Assembly: GCA_018136815.1 (NCBI GenBank)
Contig: CM030932.1
Coordinates: 267,980-331,979, forward strand
Length of the DNA: 64,000 nucleotides
Direction: 5' to 3'
Source of the DNA: Isochrysis galbana
Taxonomy: Eukaryota > Haptophyta > Isochrysidales > Isochrysidaceae
Shown: positions 1 through 8,759 of the stretch, piece by piece
Layout: each line of letters begins with the position of its first letter
Numbering within the stretch: the first letter of the stretch is position 1
Program-made: the position numbers and the translations under genes
The notes under the pieces: model-generated
Database searches by the model: none
What the model was told of the DNA's origin: nothing
Seen by the model: only the letters and a program-made list of their open reading frames with translations

Positions 1-1592
1 GGTGAATCGGCGGGCCGTGCGTGCGCACACAGAACCTGCGCCCACAGCCGAATGCAGTTGACAAACTGCCACGAGTAGACCTGGCGGTAGGCCTCCTCGG
101 ATGTCTTCTGGATGGCGTTGCGCAGATGGATGGCGAGCTGGCGCACATAAACAAAGGCGTGTTGGTATGCCACCGCCGGGTCGACTGCGCACAGGTCAAC
201 CACGCACGAGGACATGAGTACGACGCGGGGCAGCCGCGCGCGCGACATGGTTTTTGAGGCGCGCGCGTACGCGAGGTAAAGCGCCTTGAAGCACGAGTCG
301 AGCATTGGGGCGGGCGCCTCGATGGCGAGCTGCCGGATGGAGGCGTAAGCGAGCAGGGTGCACTGCTGCCCGCCAGCCTCGGGCGCCGCCCACACGCGTA
401 CAAGCGCACGCAGCGCCTTGGGGCACAGCCTAGGGAAGGGCAGCAGGAAGGGCACCAGACGGTGTAGCTGGCCAAGCGCAACGTGCAGCATCTCCGCCTG
501 CCGCTCCATCGATTCAGCGAGGTGCTCGATGAAACGGAGTAGGTGGATCAGGTACGACTTGATGATTAGTTGGTGCGCGCGCCAGTGTGGCAGCGTGTCT
601 ACGCGCATGACACCGCCCTTGGTCCGCTGCGGTGCGCGTGCACCGGTGACACCTGACTTCCCGGCCTTGCGCGGCGCGTCAACCCCCTCCACGTGCGCAC
701 GCAGCACCGCATCCATCTGCCCAATACAAAACTGCATCAGCTGGTTGAACACGCTAGAAGAAGAGAAGACGAAGTTGACTCCGTCTGAAGCACCGCCCTT
801 GTCTTCGTCACCGAAGCGCACCGCCGAGCGGAAGGCGCCCACGATCATTTTAAGAGATGCCTTGTGTACTGCGCCGCCCGAGAGCGCGCGCGTCCAGCCC
901 TCTACCATGTGCGAGGTGAGCTCGACCGTCTCGCGCACGCTGCTGCGCTTCCGCTTGCTTGGGGGCCGCGGCTCCTCTTCCTCTTTCTCATCCTCGTCAT
1001 CATCTGCGCGTATATCCCCCTCCTCCTCCTCATCGTCATCCTCATCCGCCTCGTGTGCGCTGATCTCCTCCAATTCGTCCAGCTCTTCGTCCTCCTCATC
1101 GTCCTCCTCATTGTCCTCTTCCTCGTCCTCCTCCTCCTCGTCCTCCTCCTCGTCCTCCTCCTCCTCTTCGTCGCTCTCCCCGTGTCCAAACTCGAGCAGG
1201 CTCTGGTCCGTCGTCTGAAGGTATTTGAAGAATTCTGGATCGGACTCCTTCAGCTTCTCGAGCTCGCTCTTGTGCGACGAGACAGCACCACGCTTCCGCT
1301 TGACACCGGCCTGCTGCCTGTTGTTCTTGCTTTCCGTCACGCACTCCTCCTCAAACGAGGCTGGCTCCGAGTCGGAGTCGCTGCTTCCCATGTGCTCGAA
1401 GCCACCCTCAAGAAAAGTGTCGGCGTCCATCTCCGCCGAGCGCATCAGCACGGGCTGCGAGCTCTCCTCTCGGAGAGCTGCAGCGGCTGAGCGGCGCTCA
1501 CGGAGCGCAGCACTCGCCTTGAGGCGAGAGACGGCCTTCTGCTTGGCGATCTGGACGCCGCGGCGCGCGATCTGCTGGCGCTTTGTGGGCAT
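1..1592 (-). CDS. NOC2: NOC2-family nucleolar complex protein, N-terminal part
   Basis: Noc2 acts in nucleolar and nucleoplasmic Noc complexes (with Noc1 or Noc3) that escort pre-60S ribosomal particles. On the minus strand an open frame runs from ATG at 1592 off the left edge, about 530 residues without a stop. It opens with a basic segment (MPTKRQQIARRG), then a motif close to the family's 'LKExDPEFxKxLQxxDxxLLxF' (here KESDPEFFKYLQTTDQSLLEF-like), then an Asp/Glu-rich run of roughly 90 residues, a basic patch (PPSKRKRSS), and a helical region (AHQLIIKSYLIHLLRFIEHL, later YARASKTMSR and VNCIRLWAQVL) typical of the conserved Noc2 fold. No intron is needed in the visible part. The plus-strand Ser-rich ORF at 358-1218 is its antisense shadow. 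Family assignment is firm; the C-terminus lies outside the window. Confidence 0.88.
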   Translation of the reverse strand, partial: MPTKRQQIARRGVQIAKQKAVSRLKASAALRERRSAAAALREESSQPVLMRSAEMDADTFLEGGFEHMGSSDSDSEPASFEEECVTESKNNRQQAGVKRKRGAVSSHKSELEKLKESDPEFFKYLQTTDQSLLEFGHGESDEEEEEDEEEDEEEEDEEEDNEEDDEEDEELDELEEISAHEADEDDDEEEEGDIRADDDEDEKEEEEPRPPSKRKRSSVRETVELTSHMVEGWTRALSGGAVHKASLKMIVGAFRSAVRFGDEDKGGASDGVNFVFSSSSVFNQLMQFCIGQMDAVLRAHVEGVDAPRKAGKSGVTGARAPQRTKGGVMRVDTLPHWRAHQLIIKSYLIHLLRFIEHLAESMERQAEMLHVALGQLHRLVPFLLPFPRLCPKALRALVRVWAAPEAGGQQCTLLAYASIRQLAIEAPAPMLDSCFKALYLAYARASKTMSRARLPRVVLMSSCVVDLCAVDPAVAYQHAFVYVRQLAIHLRNAIQKTSEEAYRQVYSWQFVNCIRLWAQVLCAHARPADS

Positions 1593-1614
1593 CGCGACGG
1601 GCCACGCGACGGGC

Positions 1615-1752
1615 GGCGAGCGAAAGAGGGGAGAGGGGGGAGAGAGGGGAGAGAGGGGAGAGAGTGCGGGGACGGGGGAGAGGGAGAGGGGCGACGCGGA
1701 AGGCGGAAAAGGGGGGAGGGGGGATACCGGAAGGGGGGGGGGACGTGTGAGT
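1615..1752. repeat. GA-rich low-complexity tract upstream of NOC2
   Basis: Nearly pure purine on the plus strand (GGGAGAGAG units) directly 5' of the NOC2 start codon; probable 5' UTR or promoter DNA. Several genes in this window have similar tracts at their 5' ends. Confidence 0.7.
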
Positions 1753-2165
1753 GAGAGGTGATAATCAATCGAGGCTTTTTTTTTTGCACCGCCGCAACCC
1801 TAGATGTTAAACACAGGAACAGTGTGTTTCTACGGAAGTCAAAAACAGTGTTTTTCACCGTGTTTCTAGGAGACCCCCATGTCCGGAACAGAGGGCAGAG
1901 AGAGGGTTGCGCGCTGCGCGCGCGCGGTGAGTGAGCGTGCGAGCGAGGCCATAGCCATAGCATAATCAATCCCGCCACCTGATTGCCTGGCCTCCCACCT
2001 GCCACCTGCACCACTACACCACTAGCTACCACCACCTACCACCTACCACTACCACCTAGTTGGATGCAAGACAATCAATCATCAATCACAATCACAATCA
2101 TGCTTGACAGTTACAATTACAATTATACACTCCCACAGGAACTACCGGTAGCTGTGAGCTGTGAG

Positions 2166-4610
2166 CCCAGATGGGACAACAGGCTTCTAATAGGTTCTAT
2201 TAACAGGTCAACAGGTCTACCAGACCTGTTACCTGTTAACAGGTAATAGGTCTACAAAGTACAAAGTAAAATTTAGGGCGGGAACTTTGGCGGGAACGTG
2301 GCCCCTCGCTCGCCCGCGCGCTCGCGATGTCTGAGAGCGCCCTTAGCGACGACGAGTCCACCATTGCTACCTCGACCTCGTTCGAGGGAGAGTGGGGCCG
2401 CCAGCCGCTGGAGTCACTGGAGGGCAGTGCTCTTGAGTGGTCCACCATCGAGGAGGGGGTTGGGCGCGTGAAGAACTCGCGTATCTCAAAGAAGTGCCTG
2501 TTCTGTCACCACACGTACTTCGGAGGGCCTCTGAACATCCGGCAGCATTTGGATAGGGGGCTGCCGAATAGGAATGTGCGGCTGTGCAGACCCACGGCGC
2601 TATGGCTAAGCAGGCACGCCGAGGTGGTGAAGGAGCTGCGGCGGCGCGCCACCATCGCCGAGAACAAGGCTGCAATGAAGATGGGCAAAGAAGAGAGCCG
2701 TGCACTGGGCCGCGCAATCGCTGCAGAGGATACCTGCACACCACCCTTCTCCCTCTCTGCTCAGCACCAGCCCTTTCAGGCAATCACCGTTGAGCAGGTC
2801 GCCGAAGCATGGCTCAAGGTGATCGTCAAGAGGGCCTTGCCCCTGGACCTGGTCGACGACAGGCTCTTCCGGAATGCGGTAGCGGTCACCGCAAAATGCG
2901 GCTCAAAGAACTTGCTCGCTGGCAACGACCTGCGGCTGCCGACACGGCGCACCTTCACGCAGAAGTTGCTCCCATTGCTGGACACGCGGCTTGACGAAGG
3001 AGTGCGGCAGAAGATGCAAGCCCTCGCAGATCTCACTGGTGTCACCCTCATATCGGATGGTTGGACAAATGTCCAGAGCCGCCCCATCATCAATTGCCTT
3101 GCGTCGTTGCCTGTTGGCTCCTATTTCATTGCAGCACAAGACACCTCGGGCGCGACGAAGGACGCGGCATACATCAAGGACTTCATCGTGAAGCACATCA
3201 ACGGCTTTGGCGCGCAGCATGTCGTAGCTGTATGCATGGATGGAGCTTGCACCGCTTCTTTCCCCTTGATAACGCGTGAGTGCCCGCACATTTTCACTTT
3301 CATTTGTCCAACCCACAGCTTGGATAACTTCATGAGGAACATCTGCAGTGACAAGCCCAAGGTGCGCGTGAAGAGCCTGAACGATCGCGAGTTCTCATGG
3401 GGCGAGCCCTTTTTGGCTCGCGCCATTGAGCAAGTCCGCCAAGTGGTAAGTTTTGTAACGTCGCACCAGAAAGCGCTTGCACGATACCGCGAGCTTTGTG
3501 CGCAAGTTGCCTGTGAGGCGAGGCCGGAGGGTGGCATGGAACTACTCAAGGCGGCTGAAACCAGGTTTGCCTCGACGCTTTTGATGATCACGCGATACAA
3601 AAACGTGCACTTTGTTCTAGAGCAACTGGTCATCGATCCCGTATTCTCGACGTGGGTTCAGAAGCTGCCAAGCGAGCAACGCGGCAAGGCGGCCGACTGC
3701 AAGCGAATCATTCGTTCAGAGGAGCTGTTGGGAACCATTACAACTGGGATTGCGATCATGGAGCCCGTCTATCGTCTTCTTCGGCTGACGGACGGCAAGC
3801 TCGGTGCCAATCTGGGAAAAGTTTATGCTTACCTCCTTCAGATAGATCAACACTTCAAGCAAGGTGTACTTCCCGGCGTTTCCGCTTCTGTCCGGCACAA
3901 AATACACGAGCTCTTCATGGCTCGGTGGGAATACCTTCACGCCCCTGTGATGACAGCCGCCTATTGTTTGGAGCCTGAGTTTTGCCGCCGCAGGCATAGT
4001 AGCCGTGAGCTGCAAGACCTGAAGCAGTGCCTGCGTCAGATGGCAACGGACGAGCATCCGTTGCCTGATTTGCTGGCCGAGCTGGGCGACTTTCAAGAGG
4101 CTGTACTGAGTGGCATGCATGATTTCACCGACGAAGTGGCTTTCTCTCAGCGAGCACGTTCGATGGCATCGTACAAATGGGCAAATGTTTACCTCACAAT
4201 GTTCCCTCACTTGCAGTGGGCCGCATGTCGTCTTCTCGCATTGTCCTGTTCTGCGTCTGGTTGTGAGCGTTCTTGGTCTGTGCAAGATTGGATCCATTCC
4301 AAGAAAAGGAATAGGTTGGGGCAGACTGTAGTGGAAAGGTTGGTGAGGTGTCACACCAATCTTCTCCTCGATGATTTGTTGTTGGATTGGGAGTCTCGTG
4401 TTTTGCCTTGGGAGTTGGAGATGGTTGTGGATGAACCCGAGTCTGAAGACTGAAGAGTAACACTTACTACTTACTAGTATAACTTTATAATGTTAGTATC
4501 ACTCGTTTTTTTTTGACCTGTTACGGACCTATTGCGACCTGTTAACAGGTCCTCTTAACAGCAACAGGCCCCCGAAACCTGTTGACCTTGTACCTGTTGT
4601 CCCATCTGGG
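2166..4610 (+). mobile_element. Complete autonomous hAT transposon (2445 bp)
   Basis: Perfect 18-bp terminal inverted repeats CCCAGATGGGACAACAGG (2166-2183; complement at 4593-4610) lie inside an identical 8-bp target duplication GCTGTGAG (2158-2165 and 4611-4618). Inside both ends are clustered ACAGGT/ACCTGT subterminal repeats (about 2212-2245 left and 4517-4595 right). The single ORF (2327-4453) is intact. Perfect TIRs, perfect TSD and an unbroken ORF suggest a recent, possibly still mobile insertion. It sits within the older element spanning 1799-4781. Confidence 0.93.
2327..4453 (+). CDS. hAT-family transposase with BED-type zinc finger
   Basis: A 708-residue intronless ORF filling the inner hAT element. 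It has an acidic N-terminus, then a BED-like zinc finger (Cys57 and Cys60 in CLFCHHTYFGG, followed by an IRQHL histidine). The catalytic core of the DUF659/RNase H-like type follows: first Asp in SDGW (residues 243-246) and second Asp in CMDGA (about residue 305), then THSLDNFMRNI. The all-helical insertion region ends in a hAT C-terminal dimerisation domain near residues 610-680 (LLALSCSASGCERSWS, then KKRNRL). It cuts and pastes the element through its TIRs and subterminal repeats. No frameshift or stop is seen, so it is probably functional. The start at 2327 is the first ATG after the left subterminal repeats. Confidence 0.92.
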   Translation: MSESALSDDESTIATSTSFEGEWGRQPLESLEGSALEWSTIEEGVGRVKNSRISKKCLFCHHTYFGGPLNIRQHLDRGLPNRNVRLCRPTALWLSRHAEVVKELRRRATIAENKAAMKMGKEESRALGRAIAAEDTCTPPFSLSAQHQPFQAITVEQVAEAWLKVIVKRALPLDLVDDRLFRNAVAVTAKCGSKNLLAGNDLRLPTRRTFTQKLLPLLDTRLDEGVRQKMQALADLTGVTLISDGWTNVQSRPIINCLASLPVGSYFIAAQDTSGATKDAAYIKDFIVKHINGFGAQHVVAVCMDGACTASFPLITRECPHIFTFICPTHSLDNFMRNICSDKPKVRVKSLNDREFSWGEPFLARAIEQVRQVVSFVTSHQKALARYRELCAQVACEARPEGGMELLKAAETRFASTLLMITRYKNVHFVLEQLVIDPVFSTWVQKLPSEQRGKAADCKRIIRSEELLGTITTGIAIMEPVYRLLRLTDGKLGANLGKVYAYLLQIDQHFKQGVLPGVSASVRHKIHELFMARWEYLHAPVMTAAYCLEPEFCRRRHSSRELQDLKQCLRQMATDEHPLPDLLAELGDFQEAVLSGMHDFTDEVAFSQRARSMASYKWANVYLTMFPHLQWAACRLLALSCSASGCERSWSVQDWIHSKKRNRLGQTVVERLVRCHTNLLLDDLLLDWESRVLPWELEMVVDEPESED

Positions 4611-4789
4611 GCTGTGAGCCTACGGGCTACGGGAGATGGATATAAATATATATGTATAATACACTATATATGTATATGACCCGCTGTTTTCGGTACTGTG
4701 TTTCACCGTGTTTCCAAAAAAGCCAAAAACAGCTGTTTTTGGTGTGTTTCTAGACCTGACCCACCGTGTTTAACATCTAGGGCCGCAAC

Positions 4790-5130
4790 AGTGTCTCAAA
4801 AAGGTCTCCACAGGGCCTCTCAGCCCTACTTTACCAGGGAAACACAAGGAACAGCGTGTTTCTACCAGGGACAAACACATGGTGCACGCACCGGCCAACC
4901 CCTCGGTGAGTGGGGTAGTTGTCCTACATGTGAAAGACAGAGACAGAGACACAGAGACAGAGACAGAGTCTATAGGGCGGTCAAATATCAAACAGCTATT
5001 TTAACTTCTGAGGGTAAAAATTGACCAAGTCAAGATTGAGGATTCATCACGAATTTGTTGGATATTGTGACCGGATAGGTGTAACTAGCACATATCCGAT
5101 GCCCTTTGGGCCCTAGACCCCCCACGGCAG
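4790..5130. other. Intergenic, short repeats only
   Basis: No gene seen. It contains another GTGTTTC/AAACAC cluster (about 4840-4880), resembling the subterminal motifs of the outer hAT, and a GACAGA/CAGAGA microsatellite (about 4933-4968). Confidence 0.5.
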
Positions 5131-5335
5131 TAGGGCGGTCAAACAGGGGCTTTTTAATTTTTAACTAATAGTAAGGGTTGGGCTGCATTTTTTGACCGTG
5201 GCGCGAGGCCCAATAAAAAACCTTCAGGGGGGGCCACCTGCCGCCACGAAAATCTTAGCCAGGAAATGGTGCGATTCTCCCCCCCTCCCCCCCCCTCCGT
5301 CACGCGCGCTCACGCTCTACCCGTAAAGATTTGGC
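5131..5335 (+). repeat. Dispersed repeat family A, copy 1
   Basis: A segment starting TAGGGCGGTCAAAC and including GGCTGCATT, TTGACCGTGGCGCGAGGCCCA, CCTGCCGCCACGAAAATC and AGGAAATGGTGCGATTC. Copy 2 is at 54776-54985 on the same strand; copy 3 is inverted at 61583-61939 and interrupted by a MITE. No coding capacity recognised. Confidence 0.75.
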
Positions 5336-5972
5336 GGTCGCGCCCGCGGGGGGATCGGTTCCTTTATATCTAAGCTACATTCGGCATTTGATTCCCGCCC
5401 GATGCAGCGCCGTGTCGGGCTGCCGACAGTCCGACCACCCCCTGACCCTCTGGCATCATTGCCCGCGCAGCCCACCCAGCTCCTCACAGCGCGCGCACGC
5501 GCGCACGCGGCTACCCTGGCTGCCACAGACCCCGCCCCGACCATCCCGACCCGCCCCTCGCAGGCTTTGCCCTCACTCGAACTCGGCAGCGAGAACCAGG
5601 ATCAGCTCACCGACGCGGCCGTCCACGCGTGGCTGACGAGCCTCCGCGTTGAGGCTGCCCTCTGTCGTATTCCATACGATGACAGGCTTTTACTTCTAAC
5701 CGGTGGTTTATTTTAAGCCTCAAGGTCTCGTCGGCGACATTCTACCCCTTCTCTTACTTTCTTTCGAGGTCATCAAACGTTCCACGACTGTCTTCCGTCT
5801 TCTCTTCATGCATCGGTTGTAGTCTTCCGTCTTCTCTTCGTATATCGGCGGTAGCTCCACAGCGAGGTACACAATCCAGTGCGGGGGCGACCCCCTACGC
5901 GAACTTGGGAGGTAGAGCCCTCACGAGGGCGGTCGCTACTCACGGGCTCACGGACATTCAAGCGCTGGTTAA
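5336..5972. other. No supported gene
   Basis: Pro/Arg-rich overlapping frames near 5331-5716 show no family motif. The right end merges into the degenerate 5' side of the LINE frame that follows. I see no promoter or RNA gene here. Confidence 0.4.
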
Positions 5973-7133
5973 TCCGGGCGCCATAGAGGAAATTACATAT
6001 CGGTAGGCCCCTTTCTTAAGTCGTGGGAAAAGATATCTGAGTGGGCTAGATCAAGACTAATGAATGTCACATTCGAATACATAGACCTTCTAAAAAAACA
6101 GGCCAAGCCACCGCCCCCGGCGCCGCAAGAGCAAGAATTAGCCCCTCCAGAGGATCCGGACGCACACGATCTAGGCGACATTCTAGTGGACAAAGACCAT
6201 AATTTTTATCTGCGCCGAAGAGGCGATTACCACGAAGTCCAGCTCAACGTTATGGGAGAGCCCCACATCCACGGGCGGATCAGCCCGCAACTCCTGCCCG
6301 ACGAGCTATACACTCCGCTGAAGTGGGGACGAGCATACGACGGCCCGGCGGAAACGGCGTACCCGGTACCTCAAGAATACACGCTGAAAGGCACACATAC
6401 AACTCTAGAGGATATAAGTGTCAAGGTCTTGACTAAAGCGTTCCTCGCTTTGAGGAAAGTAAAAGCACAGAAATCCACGCTGAGATGGGAAAAGAGGCTA
6501 CCGGTCCTCTCGGGAAAGTGGAAACAAGTATCGCAACTGTACAAATATAACTTTTTAACACCTAGGGACTCTTATCTGCACTTCAAACATGTCCTGCATA
6601 GGAGGATAGCTACGGCGAATCGTTTTGCAGACGATCCAACATGCCGCTTTTGCGGCATAGCCCCCGAGAGCTCCACTCATATAGCCACATGTATCGCGAC
6701 GGAACCCGTCTTCGAATTCATAGAAGGACTATTGGGGATTAACCTTAGGCCGGGATCTGAGACAGCCCAACGGCTTTTCTGCTATCAGGTAGACAGACCG
6801 CATCCCTCCTCGGGATACTTGGGTATCCTGGCATGGAGGTATATCCTAACGGATTTCTACAACATACAATACGGCAACGCGGACGGGAGGTCCGCTAAGT
6901 CGATCTTAAGAGCGATCCTTGCGAGATACCACCTATTAGTAACGGCGAAAGTCGGCTTCTTCCAGAGGCTAAAAAAACAACGTGAAAGTATGGGGTTACA
7001 TGCCCCGAGCAACAAACATATCAAAAAAATGATAAGCCCTCTCTACACGGTGGACAAAGACTTCAACCTAGAAGTATCGGAAGACCTCCTACAGGCGGCG
7101 GGAGGTCTTGGTATACGAAACATCAGCACCTGA
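5973..7133 (+). CDS. LINE-type retrotransposon ORF, C-terminal fragment with zinc knuckle
   Basis: The frame is open from 5973; its first ATG is at 6060 (357 residues to the stop at 7133). The C-terminal part has the zf-RVT-type knuckle found after the reverse transcriptase of many non-LTR elements: LHRRIATANRF, then CRFCGIAPESSTHIATC (CxxC, H, C). The RT and endonuclease domains are missing, so the copy is 5'-truncated, as expected for target-primed reverse transcription. The last 250 bp recur, inverted and direct, at 15.7-16.2 kb. Annotated as a retrotransposon remnant, not a host gene. Confidence 0.75.
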   Translation, partial: SGRHRGNYISVGPFLKSWEKISEWARSRLMNVTFEYIDLLKKQAKPPPPAPQEQELAPPEDPDAHDLGDILVDKDHNFYLRRRGDYHEVQLNVMGEPHIHGRISPQLLPDELYTPLKWGRAYDGPAETAYPVPQEYTLKGTHTTLEDISVKVLTKAFLALRKVKAQKSTLRWEKRLPVLSGKWKQVSQLYKYNFLTPRDSYLHFKHVLHRRIATANRFADDPTCRFCGIAPESSTHIATCIATEPVFEFIEGLLGINLRPGSETAQRLFCYQVDRPHPSSGYLGILAWRYILTDFYNIQYGNADGRSAKSILRAILARYHLLVTAKVGFFQRLKKQRESMGLHAPSNKHIKKMISPLYTVDKDFNLEVSEDLLQAAGGLGIRNIST

Positions 7134-7437
7134 AGTAGCTAGCCTCCCTTTTAACAAGAGAACCCAATGGGCAGCAGGAGAGACTCTATGAGATATAGGA
7201 GAAGGTAGCACAAGCCGAGTCAGAACAAAGGAGAAGCCATAGTCTCCCACCCCCTTCTCTCCAACTCCTGGCCGAAGCAGCGCGCGCGGCCTCCCCGGAA
7301 CCAGCTTCTCCGTTAAAGAGGGAACTGGGGAAGGGGGAGGGGGTTGTTAGGGGTTAAGGTTGGGTAGTAGGGAGGTCCACGAGCACACTGCCTCACGTCG
7401 CACACGTAGCGGAAATTTTTAAGAAGATTTTTTTTTT
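7134..7437 (+). repeat. LINE 3' untranslated region ending in a T run
   Basis: It follows the LINE stop codon and matches two other copies (15466-15660 minus, 16230-16547 plus). Shared landmarks are CTTCTCTCCAACTC, GGCCGAAGCAGCGCGCGCGG, the telomere-like GGGGTTAAGGTTGGGTAGTA, CACACTGCCTCACG, and a terminal TTTTAAGAAGA followed by 8-10 T. All three copies stop at that T run, which marks the element's 3' end. Confidence 0.8.
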
Positions 7438-7764
7438 GTCAGCCTCGGCGCTCACTCGTTGTTGGCCTCCGTCACAGCGATGTGACCAGCTCTCTACTCT
7501 GCAGCGAGCAGAAAAGCCCAAGATCTTGCCAGAGCGCCTCACAGCGCATCTGGCGGGAACCCACCACCCAAAGCAGAAATCATCTTCTGCCGCTGGGTGA
7601 TGGGCTTGGCAGGCGGTATTGCGATTTTTCCCGTCCCCACCCCTACCTGAGTAGCAACCAAGGGAGGGAAAACCAAAAACCAACGGGACCAAGGGCTTTC
7701 ATGCAACTTGCATCAAGGAGAAAGATTCCCTCACCCAAGCAGCGAACCTAGATCGATCTCCAAG

Positions 7765-8035
7765 GGGAGATGGCAAACCAAACCTGATTGCCCCCAGAAG
7801 CAGGTAACGAAACGCGGGGAGATAGCGAATTAAACCTTTTTACGAGGCGCCTGGGAGGAAGAAAGGTGGGGAAACTTCCCTTCTCTTCGAGAGAAAAAGA
7901 GAGGGCGCTCCACACCCCTAGATCCTAGGCGTCCACGCGAAGTTTTTGACCGAGAACGAGAACGAGAGAATTATAACGATAAATACCGAACGAAGAGAAG
8001 AGAGAAGCTTAACGAGCGTCGATTCGCGAATGCGA
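7765..8035 (+). repeat. Dispersed repeat family B, copy 1
   Basis: A unit of about 280 bp. Landmarks: GGGGAGAT followed by AAACCTGATTGC, a second GGGAGATAGCGAATTAAACC, GAGGCGCCTGGGAGGAAG, GGGGAAACTTCCCTTCTC, AGAGGGCGCTCCAC, TTTGACCGAGAACGAGAACG and the end GATTCGCGAATGCGACA. Other copies: 16548-16825 (plus) and 30945-31240 (minus). No TIRs, no ORF and no convincing tRNA-type promoter boxes; SINE-like or MITE-like in size. Confidence 0.75.
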
Positions 8036-8105
8036 CAGCAGCTGAGCTGCCCTCCCACATGGGGTGCTCTTGGGGTGGGAGGGTTTCCCACTGTTGGAGG
8101 GGGTC

Positions 8106-8365
8106 TCAATCAAAGACCCCCTGCATGCTACGCAGAGCCATGAGCCATGGGGGCAACCTGTTCGGTGCCAGTGCTCGCCACCCCGCGCGCTTGCGCGGGC
8201 GTGGTTTGGATGGGCTGGATGAGCTTTGAGAGGGCTCTCTGACGAGCCGCCTCGGGCGGCGTGGGGCGTCCCAGGTGGGGCGCAGTGGCGAGGGTCGCCT
8301 GGGGCTCGGGAGCGGTCGCGGCACCGCGGCACGCTCCATAGCCTATGGTCCATAGGTCAAACTAT
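8106..8365 (-). mobile_element. LINE-type 5'-end fragment with terminal hairpins
   Basis: Read on the minus strand, a palindrome (AAACTAT-loop-ATAGTTT, 8358-8375 region) and a second one (CCTATGG-T-CCATAGG) precede a CTATGGAGCG start and a Pro/Arg-rich frame (MERAAVPRPL). The frame start resembles the 46601 element (MERAAAPHL). No downstream LINE sequence is attached. Confidence 0.5.
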
Positions 8366-8469
8366 AACAATAGTTTTTTTCAAAAAAAGGGTATAAAGTA
8401 TAAAGTAAAAGTAAACGTATAAGCAGAAAGTAGTGCAAAAAAGTACATTTGCGAGTCCACGAGCCAAGA

Positions 8470-8612
8470 GCCCCGGCATCTGTGTTTCCCATTCCCACTG
8501 CGTTTCACTGTGTTTCTCTTCAATCTTCAATGGCCAAACACAGGCTACACGCTGTTTTTGCTGTGTTTGGAAGCAGCCCCCACTGTGTTTCACATGCAGG
8601 GACTGCGATTTT
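8470..8612. repeat. GTGTTTC/AAACAC cluster, probable hAT remnant
   Basis: About seven GTGTTT or AAACAC motifs in 140 bp, the same motif type that fills the arms of the outer hAT at 1799-4781. No TIR pair was found, so this is a decayed arm or an independent motif cluster. Confidence 0.4.
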
Positions 8613-8759
8613 CCACAGTGGAGCGGCAATTCTCTCGCCGGCGAGAGGAGGTTTCGGAGGTTTACGACCCTAGACCCTAGAACTTGAAGACTTGCTCGGC
8701 CAGATGGTCTACAAAAAAACGCGAGTTTGGTAGATTTGCACTCGCGGCTGTCGGCAATG

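Larger units (their letters stand above)
1799..4781. mobile_element. Outer hAT-type DNA transposon, interrupted by a second hAT
   Basis: The ends are perfect inverted repeats: CCTAGATGTTAAACAC at 1799-1814 and its complement at 4766-4781. They are flanked by an identical 8-bp direct repeat GCCGCAAC (1791-1798 and 4782-4789), the hAT target-duplication length. Both arms carry many GTGTTTC/AAACAC subterminal motifs, which are typical transposase-binding clusters in hAT elements. Without the inner element (2166-4610) and one copy of its target duplication the arms total about 530 bp with no transposase, so this was a non-autonomous element. The TIR shares CCTAGATG with the small element at 61684-61866. 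Confidence 0.85.

Noticed and set aside
358..1218. 286-residue Ser-rich plus-strand ORF
   Set aside because: Antisense of the acidic stretch of NOC2.
1798..4788. Outer element read as having a 6-bp target duplication (CCGCAA)
   Set aside because: Shifting the TIR start by one base (CCTAGATG) gives a perfect 8-bp duplication, GCCGCAAC, which fits the hAT superfamily.
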